A stretch of 64,000 nucleotides of DNA from Ahrensia kielensis DSM 5890. GTDB taxonomy: Bacteria; Pseudomonadota; Alphaproteobacteria; Rhizobiales; Rhizobiaceae. Location: NCBI RefSeq assembly GCF_000374465.1, contig NZ_KB894528.1, forward strand, positions 175,127-239,126. The letters are read 5' to 3'. The stretch's first letter is position 1. Every line of letters begins with the position of its first letter. The notes below the pieces were generated by a model. The model did not search any database. It was not told the DNA's origin and was given only the letters and a program-made list of their open reading frames with translations. Made by a program: the position numbers and the translations under genes. This document shows, one piece after another, positions 19,075 to 27,291 of the stretch.

Positions 19075-20091
19075 ATGAAGGGCGCTTTGATAGGGTGCGG
19101 ATTTTTTGCACAAAACCAGCTTAACGCTTGGCGTGATATTGATGGTGTTGAGATCGTGGCGCTCTGCGACCGTGATGCCGACAGGTTAAATCAAAGCGCT
19201 GAAACGTTCTCTATAGAACGAACCTATAGCGATGCTGCTCAAATGTTTGCCGATGGCGGTTTTGATTTTGTTGATGTGGCCACCACAGTGGCATCCCATC
19301 GCCCTATCGTGGAGATGGCAGCGAAAGCAGGTGTTCACATCATCTGTCAAAAACCGTTTGCTGAAAATATGCAGGACGCGCGTGCGATGGTTCAGGCAGC
19401 GCAGACAGCCGGCAAAACGCTTATGGTGCATGAGAACTTTCGTTGGCAATCACCGATTCAAGCAGCCCTTAATGTTGTGCGGTCTGGCACGATTGGGGAG
19501 CCTTTTTTTGGTCGTGTCAGTTTTCGTTCAGGTTATGACGTGTTTTCCGGTCAACCTTATTTGGCCGAAGGAGAACGGTTCATTATTGAAGATCTGGGAA
19601 TTCACATATTGGATATTTCCCGTGCATTTTTCGGGGATGCAAAAAAAATCTCTGCGACAACCCGCCGTATGAACCAAAACATCAAGGGCGAAGACGTTGC
19701 AACCATGTTGTTGAGCCATGAGGGCGGGGCGACAAGTGTGGTCGATTGCTCCTATGCGACGCAGCGCATGCCGGAAACATTTCCGCAGTCACTGCTGGAG
19801 ATTGATGGTACGAAAGGCACTTTGCGGTTGGATGCTGGGTATCAATTGACAGTTCAAACCACAGACGAAAAGAAACAGGATGTTTCACCGCCTGTTCTGC
19901 CCTGGGCCGAGAAGCCATGGCATAATATACAAGAAAGTGTACTGACGATTCAGCAGCATTTTGTGGACTGTATCAAAGCAGGAAAAGAACCTGAAACTTC
20001 GGGCGCAGATAACCTCAAAACGCTTGCTCTTGTCGAGGCAGCCTATCTTTCGGCATCACAAGGCAGCACCATTTCACTCGCAGATATATGA
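19075..20091 (+). CDS. apsD: Gfo/Idh/MocA oxidoreductase, likely D-apiose dehydrogenase
   Basis: A cytoplasmic NAD(P)-dependent dehydrogenase of about 339 aa. The Rossmann start is GALIGCGFFAQNQLNAW, and the catalytic Lys sits in IICQKPFAENM, the QKP variant of the EKP motif. By family and context it oxidises D-apiose to apionolactone, the first step of the non-isomerase apiose route. Three ATGs in a row are possible (19069, 19072, 19075); AGGAG at 19064-19068 fits 19075 best. Its stop overlaps the lactonase start. Family assignment is firm; the exact sugar rests on the apnL/apnO/oiaK/RLP neighbours. Confidence 0.82.
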   Translation: MKGALIGCGFFAQNQLNAWRDIDGVEIVALCDRDADRLNQSAETFSIERTYSDAAQMFADGGFDFVDVATTVASHRPIVEMAAKAGVHIICQKPFAENMQDARAMVQAAQTAGKTLMVHENFRWQSPIQAALNVVRSGTIGEPFFGRVSFRSGYDVFSGQPYLAEGERFIIEDLGIHILDISRAFFGDAKKISATTRRMNQNIKGEDVATMLLSHEGGATSVVDCSYATQRMPETFPQSLLEIDGTKGTLRLDAGYQLTVQTTDEKKQDVSPPVLPWAEKPWHNIQESVLTIQQHFVDCIKAGKEPETSGADNLKTLALVEAAYLSASQGSTISLADI

Positions 20092-21821
20092 CAAGCAATC
20101 TGGTACTTTTTGGAACGGAACAAACGCCTGTTGTTGGCCGCTCTTTTATGGTGTGGCCATGGTCATTCACTTTTGAAAATGGTGCCTTACGCCACATCAG
20201 ACTGAATGGCGCTGAGGCTATCCGCGGCATTGCTTTTCTGGTCCGTAACCGCGATTGGGGAACACTCATACCGCAGATCGACAATGAAGAAATTACGCAA
20301 GAAAACGGCGCGTTGCACGTGCGATACGACGCGATATTTTCAAGCAATAATGCGCGCTTGAGTGTTGCAATCACAATTGAGGCCAATGATGGAAAATTGA
20401 CCATGGCGGCGAGGGGACATGCGACAGGGTCGTTTGAAACCAACCGGGCAGGATTCACTGTGTTGCATCCCATAACCGATGTGGCAGGTTATCCTGTGCA
20501 CGTTGATCATAGCGATGGTTCTCACGAAGATGCAAATTTCCCGCTTTTGATTGAACCGTGGCAACCTTTTATGGATATAAGCGGCCTCACACATCAGGTT
20601 GGCGATGCTTTGGTCGCATGCGAGCTTCGCGGTGATACATTTGAGATGGAAGACCAACGGCAGTGGGGCGATGCGTCGTTTAAAACATACAATCGACCTT
20701 TAGCAAAACCTTGGCCATATGAGATTGGGGATGGCGAAACGCTGGAGCAATCTGTCAATTTATCATGGGCACCAAGCAAAGCAGATGCTTTAATCTCGGC
20801 GCAACCGTTTGAAGACCGTGTAAACTTCCCCCAAATGGCATTGGTTATGACACCGGAAGATGCGCTGCGTCTGGCAGACAATCCAGCCGATATTACTTAT
20901 GTAAATCCTCAAAGATTACTGTGCCACCTTGATGCAACATTGGGTGAAACTGAGGCGCAATTTAAGGCTTTTGCGAGGGCGCAAAGTGCATGCTCTGATA
21001 TTGCGTTTGATCTTGAGCTGATTTGTCGGTGCGAGACAGACCCAGCACCTGAAATGAATATGCTTGCTGATCAAATGAAGAAGGCTGGGTTTACGCCGTC
21101 CAGTATTCTCATTTGCCCTGCCGTTGATCGACAGTCCACACCGCCAGGGTCACAATGGCCAGAGTGTCCGCCGCTTGATCTTGTTCATAAGGCCGCCGCG
21201 CGTTCTTTTCCCAATATTGCGCGTGGCGGCGGGATGGTGAGTTTCTTTCCAGAACTCAATCGCAAGCGTCCCCCAGTAGCGATGCTTGATTTTGTAAGTC
21301 ATGGACTCTGCCCCATTGTTCATGCCGCGGACGATTTGTCCGTTATGGAAACGCTTGAGGCTATTCCGCACATTACGCGCTCCATGCGCTCTATCATTGG
21401 TGATAAGGCGTACCGTATTGGACCGGCGACCATTGCCATGCGCCAAAACCCTTATGGCAATCGCACGATACCAAACCCTGATAATGAACGTATTTGCATG
21501 GCGCATGATGATCCACGTCACCGGGCGCAGTTTGGCGCAGCTTATGTGATTGGCCTTGCGGCAGCGCTTGCGCCTGCTGGCGTTTCTGTGTGGACACCAG
21601 CGGCACTTTATGGCCCGCGCGGCGTCGTAGCAGATCAGGGGCTTTGGCCTATAGCTGAGATATTGAAACAACTTGCCGCTTTTGCAGGACAACCAGTTCA
21701 TAAAGCTGAGATTGCTGATGGAACGGCACGATTGTGGGTGGGGGAGGTTGTACTGTCAGCAAATCTGACGGGGCACGCCACGGCAAAGCTTGGGCCTTAC
21801 CAGTGGTGTGCTGAGCCATAA
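20088..21821 (+). CDS. apnL: D-apionate lactonase
   Basis: The 577-aa cytoplasmic protein resembles the ApnL family, which opens apionolactone to D-apionate. It is large, has no signal peptide and has several distinctive segments (FMVWPWSFTFENGALRHIRLNG, HPITDVAGYPVHVDHSDGS, GGGMVSFFPELNRKRPP, VSHGLCPIVHAADD, PYGNRTIPNPDNERICM). The ATGA overlap with apsD indicates coupled translation and a shared pathway. The function is from family recognition and from the complete downstream pathway in the same cluster; a generic glycosidase-like annotation would be the alternative. It converges with the regulator gene five bases later. Confidence 0.8.
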   Translation: MTSNLVLFGTEQTPVVGRSFMVWPWSFTFENGALRHIRLNGAEAIRGIAFLVRNRDWGTLIPQIDNEEITQENGALHVRYDAIFSSNNARLSVAITIEANDGKLTMAARGHATGSFETNRAGFTVLHPITDVAGYPVHVDHSDGSHEDANFPLLIEPWQPFMDISGLTHQVGDALVACELRGDTFEMEDQRQWGDASFKTYNRPLAKPWPYEIGDGETLEQSVNLSWAPSKADALISAQPFEDRVNFPQMALVMTPEDALRLADNPADITYVNPQRLLCHLDATLGETEAQFKAFARAQSACSDIAFDLELICRCETDPAPEMNMLADQMKKAGFTPSSILICPAVDRQSTPPGSQWPECPPLDLVHKAAARSFPNIARGGGMVSFFPELNRKRPPVAMLDFVSHGLCPIVHAADDLSVMETLEAIPHITRSMRSIIGDKAYRIGPATIAMRQNPYGNRTIPNPDNERICMAHDDPRHRAQFGAAYVIGLAAALAPAGVSVWTPAALYGPRGVVADQGLWPIAEILKQLAAFAGQPVHKAEIADGTARLWVGEVVLSANLTGHATAKLGPYQWCAEP

Positions 21822-21826
21822 TAAAT

Positions 21827-22552
21827 CTAGCTTTTTGCCGTCGATGAAAAGTTGGAGTCGGATCGATTAAGGTGATCTTCTAGTGCACGCTCGGCACCGT
21901 CCACATCGTTGGCTTTCAAAAATTCAAGGATCTTGCCGTGTTCTTTCAATGTCGTTTCTTCGCGGCCAGACCATAAAAGCAATGATGAGTGATATTCAAA
22001 GAGCCATGTGAGCATCATTTCCGTAATCGAATGAATCAATGGGTTTGCCGCCATGGATGCAAGACGTGTGTGAAAAGCAATGTCAGCCTTCATGAATGCT
22101 TCGGCATTGCCAAGGTGCGAACGCTGCTCTTCAATAAGTTCAGCTAAATCAGAGGCATCTTTAGAAGTGCATTTTTGTGCTGCAATCCTGACTGTTCCAA
22201 GTTCAAGAATATGCCGCACTTGCTTGAGATGGTCGATATTGGCAGGTTCACTCGATAGCAAAAGTTTTGCGATATCATCAAGTTGGTTGAAAGCGACACC
22301 AGCTGTCAGCGCATTGACGCGGCTTCGTCCGCCATGCGTAATGGTGATGAGTCCTTTGCTTTGCATCGATTGCAAAGCTTCGCGCACTGCAGGACGGCCT
22401 ACGCCAAAATGCTCCATTAGTGCGCGTTCAGAAGGAACCATGTCACCTGCGGCGAGCTCACCGCTTGCGAGCATCTCACGTAACTTTTCAAAAACTTGAT
22501 CAGAAAGTTTCAGACGAACAATTTTGCTTTCGGAGCTGTCTACTTTGCTCAT
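21827..22552 (-). CDS. GntR/FCD-family regulator of the apiose cluster
   Basis: A 241-aa FadR-subfamily protein. The N-terminal winged helix carries the canonical PSERALMEHFGVGRPAVREALQSMQSKGLI helix-turn-helix, and the all-helical FCD effector domain follows with metal-ligand-type His residues (ADIAFHTRLASMAANPLI). It sits between the lactonase and the oxidoisomerase genes. It most likely represses the cluster until an apiose-pathway intermediate binds. A 21-nt site at 22598-22618, 46 bases upstream of its ATG, matches another in the oxidoisomerase/kinase promoter region, implying autoregulation and control of the pathway. Confidence 0.88.
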   Translation of the reverse strand: MSKVDSSESKIVRLKLSDQVFEKLREMLASGELAAGDMVPSERALMEHFGVGRPAVREALQSMQSKGLITITHGGRSRVNALTAGVAFNQLDDIAKLLLSSEPANIDHLKQVRHILELGTVRIAAQKCTSKDASDLAELIEEQRSHLGNAEAFMKADIAFHTRLASMAANPLIHSITEMMLTWLFEYHSSLLLWSGREETTLKEHGKILEFLKANDVDGAERALEDHLNRSDSNFSSTAKS

Positions 22553-22597
22553 ATTAATCCGCTTCTCTTTTCGTGGGCGCCATTGCCAAGTTTTAAC

Positions 22598-22618
22598 TTG
22601 TCAACTGGTGCTATAAGC
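22598..22618. promoter_or_regulatory. Candidate GntR operator, copy 1 (upstream of the GntR gene)
   Basis: TTGTCAACTGGT, three variable bases, then ATAAGC. It matches the second site at 17 of 21 positions in the same orientation. It contains AACTGGT, identical to the FadR half-site. It lies 46 bases upstream of the GntR start and just after the apnO stop. Confidence 0.65.
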
Positions 22619-22635
22619 AGATCATAAAGGCAAGT

Positions 22636-23463
22636 CTACGTGATCCGCTCAATACTGGCTGCAATTTCATCAGGTTCGAAAACGCGCTTCCAGTCATCTC
22701 TCATCAAAGCTGGTTTGCCAAACTCGATGGCTTTATTGCACGCATCAGAAAATACGCCATCAATTTCACCGAAGATAACTGCCCCCAGAATATTCATGTG
22801 GCCAAGCAGAAAATCTCGCGCTGCATCTTTCGGTACGCCGCGCGCCACAACTTCGTCCATCGCTTCGCGCATAACATCCAGCAGCGATGCGCAAACGGTT
22901 TCAGATAAACCTGGTTCTAGTAACGCCATCTGTTCAACCGTTACGCGGTATGATCGTGCGACAGGAGCAAAAATTGTTTTACCCACTTTTTCACCCAGCG
23001 CGTAATCAGCTTCTGGACCTTGCATAAGAGCGTTTACAATGCCTTGTTTTGCAGCGATTCCACCGAAGTAATCTTTGCGACCTTCCATTGTTTCTTCATC
23101 GTTGAAGATAGGAGGATGGCACGGGTGGCTAACAAAATAAGTTACATCATCCCGCTTTGGTAGATGCCCTGCAAAAGGTGCGGCAGCGTCTAAACATACA
23201 ATCATTGCGCCCGACGGCACTTTGTCAATAATTGAAGCAGCGACCATTTTTATAACTGTATCAGGCACCGCAAGTACGATAACATCAGCACCATCAAGCG
23301 CAACATCCGGCTCCTGACAAGTGAAGCCCAATTCGGCTTTTAAACGCTCGCGCCCTTCTGAGGAGACTTCAACGTGAACGGTTTCAAAATCTGACGCAGC
23401 AAGATTTCTAGACAGGCGAACGCCCATTTTTCCACCAGCTCCAAACAACGCAATTTTCGTCAC
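22636..23463 (-). CDS. apnO: D-apionate oxidoisomerase
   Basis: A 275-aa NAD-dependent enzyme with a Rossmann N-terminus (TKIALFGAGGKMGVRLSRNL) and a 6-phosphogluconate-dehydrogenase-like C-terminal helical domain (LGHMNILGAVIFG, CNKAIEFGKPALM). It matches the ApnO family, which oxidises and rearranges D-apionate to 3-oxo-isoapionate. I chose GTG 23463 because AGGGGTG lies about seven bases upstream; a longer start (GTG 23487) would place this site inside the gene. It is transcribed divergently from the kinase, and the intervening region holds a GntR-type site. Confidence 0.8.
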   Translation of the reverse strand: MTKIALFGAGGKMGVRLSRNLAASDFETVHVEVSSEGRERLKAELGFTCQEPDVALDGADVIVLAVPDTVIKMVAASIIDKVPSGAMIVCLDAAAPFAGHLPKRDDVTYFVSHPCHPPIFNDEETMEGRKDYFGGIAAKQGIVNALMQGPEADYALGEKVGKTIFAPVARSYRVTVEQMALLEPGLSETVCASLLDVMREAMDEVVARGVPKDAARDFLLGHMNILGAVIFGEIDGVFSDACNKAIEFGKPALMRDDWKRVFEPDEIAASIERIT

Positions 23464-23507
23464 ATTACACCCCTGTTCGTATTTCACTTATCAACAAGAT
23501 AATCGAT

Positions 23508-23528
23508 TTGACAACTGGTATGATAAGC
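23508..23528. promoter_or_regulatory. Candidate GntR operator, copy 2 (apnO/oiaK divergent promoter)
   Basis: TTGACAACTGGT, three variable bases, then ATAAGC: the same arrangement as the site upstream of the GntR gene. TTGACA can also serve as a -35 for the rightward kinase gene. On the other strand TTGTCA with 17 bases to ATAAGT could be the apnO promoter. Binding here would block both. Confidence 0.65.
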
Positions 23529-23593
23529 TACTAAGTATGCCAATATGTCAAGGGCCACTTACAGATAATTGGCGTGAATACAAGGATTTCAAA

Positions 23594-24958
23594 TTGACCG
23601 CACTTCCTGAAGGCTTTCTCGTCGCTTGGTATGGAGATGACTTTACCGGTGCATCTGCGGTGATGGAAGTTTTGTCCTTTGCAGGTTTGCCCGCCATGCT
23701 CTTTCTTGATACGCCAACAGAAGCGCAGCTTGCACGTTATCCTGATTTGCAGGCCATTGGTGTAGCTTCAACAGCGCGTGCGCAATCCAACGATTGGATG
23801 GATGACAATTTGCCTTCGGCTTTTCAGTCACTGCTAGCGCTACAACCTCAAATTTTTCATTATAAAATATGTTCTACACTCGATTCTTCCCCGACGATCG
23901 GCTCGATTGGGCGCGCCATTGAGATTGGCGCCGACCTGATTAAACCGTCAGCTGTGCCGGTGTTAGTCGCGGCGCCACAAATGCGACGATATCAGGTTTT
24001 TGGGCATCTTTTTGCAGGTCTCGGCGACGATGTTTATCGGTTGGACCGTCATCCTGTTATGGCCCGTCACCCGGTGACGCCGATGCATGAGTCTGATGTC
24101 GCACGTCATATTGCAGCGCAGTCTAAGCGCATTACAGCTTCGTGCTTATCTTTGGAAGAGATTGCTATATCCAATTCGCCGCAGGCCGCCACCGTCGCAG
24201 ATATGATTTCAGTCTTTACGTTGGATTGCCATGACGCAAAGAGCGAGGCATCGGCTGGGCAGCTGATATGGGAAGAGCGCGACACTAACAAATTTGTTGT
24301 TGGCTCTCAAGGCGTCGAATTTGCTTTGGTGCGCTACTGGGTCGAGACAGGGGCTTTGCCGCGACAAATGCCACCTGTAAGCGTTGGACGCGCGCACGGC
24401 ATGGTTACTGTATCAGGTTCAGTTTCTCCAACCACAGCAGAGCAGATCGCTTGGTCATGCGCTAATGGTTTTGCAGGCATTCGCTTTGATGCAACGAAGG
24501 CCTGCGGCAGTGCAGAAACTCTACAGAGCGAGATTGATCGCATTATTAGCGTGAGCCTTGATGCTATTTCAACAGGCAAAGATCCTTTGATATTTACAGC
24601 ACAGGGGCCTGATGATCCTGCTGTTGAGCATTTTAAAACAGCAGTTTTGAATTCTAACAAAAGCATGTCTGAGGTTAATGAAAATATCGGACGTTCTTTG
24701 GGGGATGCGCTGGGCGGTATTCTAGAGAAAAGCGGCATCAGACGCGCTGTCATTTCGGGCGGTGATACATCTGGTTATGCCACACAGCAGCTCGGTATTT
24801 TTGCTCTTTCGGCTCTGGCTCCCACTATTCCAGGTGCTTCGCTTTTTAAGGCACATGCAGAGGGAGCGATGGATGGTTTAGAACTTGCACTTAAAGGTGG
24901 GCAGATGGGTAGTCCTGATTATTTTGGCTGGATACGCGACGGAGGAGGAATGCGATGA
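23594..24958 (+). CDS. oiaK: 3-oxo-isoapionate kinase (four-carbon acid-sugar kinase family, DUF1537)
   Basis: A cytoplasmic ATP-dependent kinase of about 454 aa that should phosphorylate 3-oxo-isoapionate at the 4-position. The N-terminal substrate domain has LPEGFLVAWYGDDFTGASAVMEVL, and the C-terminal nucleotide domain has AVISGGDTSGYATQQLG plus LFKAHAEGAMDGLELALKGGQMG. The start is uncertain. An ATG at 23537 is open, but it sits where transcription would begin if TTGACA at 23508 is the -35. TTG 23594 has AAGGA seven bases upstream and aligns with where the family begins, just before the LP-G motif. The stop overlaps the RuBisCO-like gene (ATGA). Confidence 0.8.
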   Translation: MTALPEGFLVAWYGDDFTGASAVMEVLSFAGLPAMLFLDTPTEAQLARYPDLQAIGVASTARAQSNDWMDDNLPSAFQSLLALQPQIFHYKICSTLDSSPTIGSIGRAIEIGADLIKPSAVPVLVAAPQMRRYQVFGHLFAGLGDDVYRLDRHPVMARHPVTPMHESDVARHIAAQSKRITASCLSLEEIAISNSPQAATVADMISVFTLDCHDAKSEASAGQLIWEERDTNKFVVGSQGVEFALVRYWVETGALPRQMPPVSVGRAHGMVTVSGSVSPTTAEQIAWSCANGFAGIRFDATKACGSAETLQSEIDRIISVSLDAISTGKDPLIFTAQGPDDPAVEHFKTAVLNSNKSMSEVNENIGRSLGDALGGILEKSGIRRAVISGGDTSGYATQQLGIFALSALAPTIPGASLFKAHAEGAMDGLELALKGGQMGSPDYFGWIRDGGGMR

Positions 24959-26229
24959 AGCGCATCTTTGCAACTTACGACATTGAAACGCCCGTTGGCT
25001 TGGTGCATGCCGCCGATGTGCTTGCAGGTGAACAATCGACAGGCACTTTTGTCAGATTGGCAGCTGAAACCGATGAGTTTCGCGAAAAATCAGGCGCGCG
25101 GGTTGAGCAAATTATTCAGACAAGCACCGCGAAAGAACCGTCTTTACCTAGCCGAAAAACAGGCGGTACCTATGAGCGTGGTTTGGTCACAATAAGTTGG
25201 CCACTGGGTAATTTAGGGACATCTCTACCAAATCTTTTGTCGACTTTAGCTGGCAATCTTTTTGAACTTGCTCAGCTATCAGCGATTCGACTTGTTAATA
25301 TCGATCTGCCTGCAGACTTTGCAAATCAGAATCCTGGGCCGCAATTTGGCGCTGCAGGAACACGTAACTTTATGAAGGGGCATAAAGGTCCTCTCATCGG
25401 CACGATTATCAAGCCAAGTGTCGGTTACACGCCATCGGAGACGGCGTCGTTGGTCAAAACACTGGTCGAAGCGGGAATTGATTTCATCAAGGATGATGAA
25501 CTCCAAGCAAATGGCCCCAATTGCCCGTTTAATGAACGGCTTGAAGCGGTGATGCGCGTTATAAATGATTATCGTGATAAGACAGGCAAACAGGTTTTAT
25601 ATGCCGTCAATATCACCGATGAGATTGATCAGATGTGGCGTAATCTCGATGCAATGAAAAACGTTGAGGCCACCTGTGCAATGGTTTGCGTTCAGTCTGT
25701 CGGATTGACAGGATTGCGCGCTGTGCGTGATCGTAGTGAAGTGTTGATCCATGGGCATCGTGCAGGGTGGGGGCTTATGTCTCGTTCTCCTGACATAGGT
25801 ATTAGTTTTGATGTAATGCAAAAACTATGGCGTCTTGCCGGAGCGGATCATCTTCACGTCAATGGGCTTGCCAATAAATTCACTGAGAGCGATGACGTTG
25901 TAGCGCATGCCGCGCGATCTGTGCAGCAACCGATTTCCAATAATGGCGGTCCTGAACATCTTGCCATGCCTGTTTATTCTTCAGGCCAAACTATCTGGCA
26001 GCTTGATCCTGCTCGTGAAATTCTTGGTAATGATGATTTTATATATTGTGTGGGCGGCGGGATCATGAGCCATCCGGGTGGGGCTGCGGATGGCGTAACA
26101 AGCCTTCGGGATGCAGCAGAAGCCGCTCGTCTAGGCATTCCTCTTGAGCAGTATGCAAAACCAAATACGCCGCTTCACGCGGCAATCGCTAATTTTCCAA
26201 AACCTAAAATTGCAGGGCCATTCACCTAG
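24955..26229 (+). CDS. RuBisCO-like protein acting on 3-oxo-isoapionate 4-phosphate (OiaC/OiaT type)
   Basis: This 424-aa form IV RuBisCO relative ends the apiose pathway. Catalytic landmarks of RuBisCO are retained: GTIIKP (Lys153, equivalent to K175), the carbamylated-lysine/metal motif DFIKDDE (Lys179, Asp181, Glu182), HGHRAG (His268, equivalent to H294), the loop-6 region LANKF (Lys308) and the phosphate-binding YSSGQ and VGGGIMSHPGG segments. Related enzymes are either decarboxylases (OiaC) or transcarboxylase/hydrolases (OiaT, giving 3-phosphoglycerate and glycolate). No tetrulose-phosphate isomerase genes accompany it, which slightly favours OiaT, but the sequence alone does not decide. 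GGAGGAGG precedes the ATG, and the start overlaps the kinase stop. Confidence 0.85.
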   Translation: MKRIFATYDIETPVGLVHAADVLAGEQSTGTFVRLAAETDEFREKSGARVEQIIQTSTAKEPSLPSRKTGGTYERGLVTISWPLGNLGTSLPNLLSTLAGNLFELAQLSAIRLVNIDLPADFANQNPGPQFGAAGTRNFMKGHKGPLIGTIIKPSVGYTPSETASLVKTLVEAGIDFIKDDELQANGPNCPFNERLEAVMRVINDYRDKTGKQVLYAVNITDEIDQMWRNLDAMKNVEATCAMVCVQSVGLTGLRAVRDRSEVLIHGHRAGWGLMSRSPDIGISFDVMQKLWRLAGADHLHVNGLANKFTESDDVVAHAARSVQQPISNNGGPEHLAMPVYSSGQTIWQLDPAREILGNDDFIYCVGGGIMSHPGGAADGVTSLRDAAEAARLGIPLEQYAKPNTPLHAAIANFPKPKIAGPFT

Positions 26230-26268
26230 TGCTTTTGCCTTATTGTTAGCAAAGATGGTTTCGCAAAT

Positions 26269-27177
26269 CTAAGGCGATGCATTACCGCTATCGAGGGTGT
26301 TATAATATCTACATAGAGAGTCGAATGTCGATTGAACGGCTGGGTGACGCAATGATTCTGCGCGCCACCAAACGGCGATATCCCTAAGTTCAGGAGTTTC
26401 GGCAATATTCAATACATTGTCGTCGTCGATTGCTCCGCTCAATAAAAGTAGCCGTGTGGGCAGGCGCACGGCGACATCTGTTGTCCTGAGCATATGCACG
26501 ACGAGGTCGACCGCACCTGTAAATATCATGCTCGGTTGAATGGTAAGTCCATCAGGATTTTGCGGCATAAAAAGACCTGCACCTGCACCAGACATAATCC
26601 AATTTTCGCCGCTTAATTCTTCCATACTGACAAGACGTTTAACACCATAGAATTTGGATTTTTTACCAACAACAACGCGAATTTCGTCACTAAAAACAGT
26701 TTCCCGATTTGTGCCTGCTTGATCCAAATCAAGCATTGCTGGTGCAAGCAAAAGATCAAGCGTGCCTTTTTGCAGTTCTGGCAAAAGCATGGATGCAGAA
26801 CCTGTTTTAAAATGAATGACGTGATTTGGCTTATGTTCTAATTTTTGTACAAATTCAGCCATAACTGTGAATTGTAGAAGCGGGCCAACCCCAATACGTA
26901 CTTCGTATCGGTAACCAGATTTCCACTGGTCAATCATCGCATTGGCGTTTTCAGATTCGTCGATTATGCGGTTTCCAATTTCTGCCAATCTTAATCCCAG
27001 CTGTGTTGGGCGCACACCATGGCGAGTACGTTCTAATACAGCTTCGCCCGTTTTATCTTCGAGGAGCTTAATTGAACGTGTCATTGTTGGTTGGGTAATG
27101 CCCAGCCTTTCTGCGGCACGTGAAATCGATCCCGTTTTTACAACAATTGCCAGATCTTTAAGTAGCTTTGGTTCCAT
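26269..27177 (-). CDS. LysR-family regulator divergent from the TAXI-TRAP/sulfatase operon
   Basis: A 302-aa LysR protein. The N-terminal helix-turn-helix is VKTGSISRAAERLGITQPTMTRSIKLLEDKTG, followed by the two-lobed substrate-binding-like effector domain (RIGVGPLLQF to the C-terminus). It lies head to head with the TRAP binding-protein gene, so it most likely activates that operon in response to the transported compound or a product. An ATACGTAT palindrome is in the shared promoter region. Its 3' end converges on the RuBisCO-like gene with a 39-base gap. Confidence 0.88.
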   Translation of the reverse strand: MEPKLLKDLAIVVKTGSISRAAERLGITQPTMTRSIKLLEDKTGEAVLERTRHGVRPTQLGLRLAEIGNRIIDESENANAMIDQWKSGYRYEVRIGVGPLLQFTVMAEFVQKLEHKPNHVIHFKTGSASMLLPELQKGTLDLLLAPAMLDLDQAGTNRETVFSDEIRVVVGKKSKFYGVKRLVSMEELSGENWIMSGAGAGLFMPQNPDGLTIQPSMIFTGAVDLVVHMLRTTDVAVRLPTRLLLLSGAIDDDNVLNIAETPELRDIAVWWRAESLRHPAVQSTFDSLCRYYNTLDSGNASP

Positions 27178-27186
27178 AGTTAAATA

Positions 27187-27194
27187 ATACGTAT
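27187..27194. promoter_or_regulatory. Short palindrome in the LysR/TRAP divergent promoter
   Basis: ATACGTAT lies ten bases upstream of the LysR start in an AT-rich 114-base intergenic region. LysR sites are often short interrupted palindromes near their own promoter. Only position and symmetry support this. Confidence 0.25.
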
Positions 27195-27291
27195 ACCTAA
27201 CGTTAAAATATAAATTTTACTTATAGCTAGATTTTATGCAAGCATTTAAATCTGATCTGCATCGGGAGTGCAGGAAATTTGGGAGAGTTTT

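Noticed and set aside
21150-21701. 183-codon antisense frame in the lactonase gene
   Set aside because: Shadow of apnL; Arg/His-rich composition and no family match.
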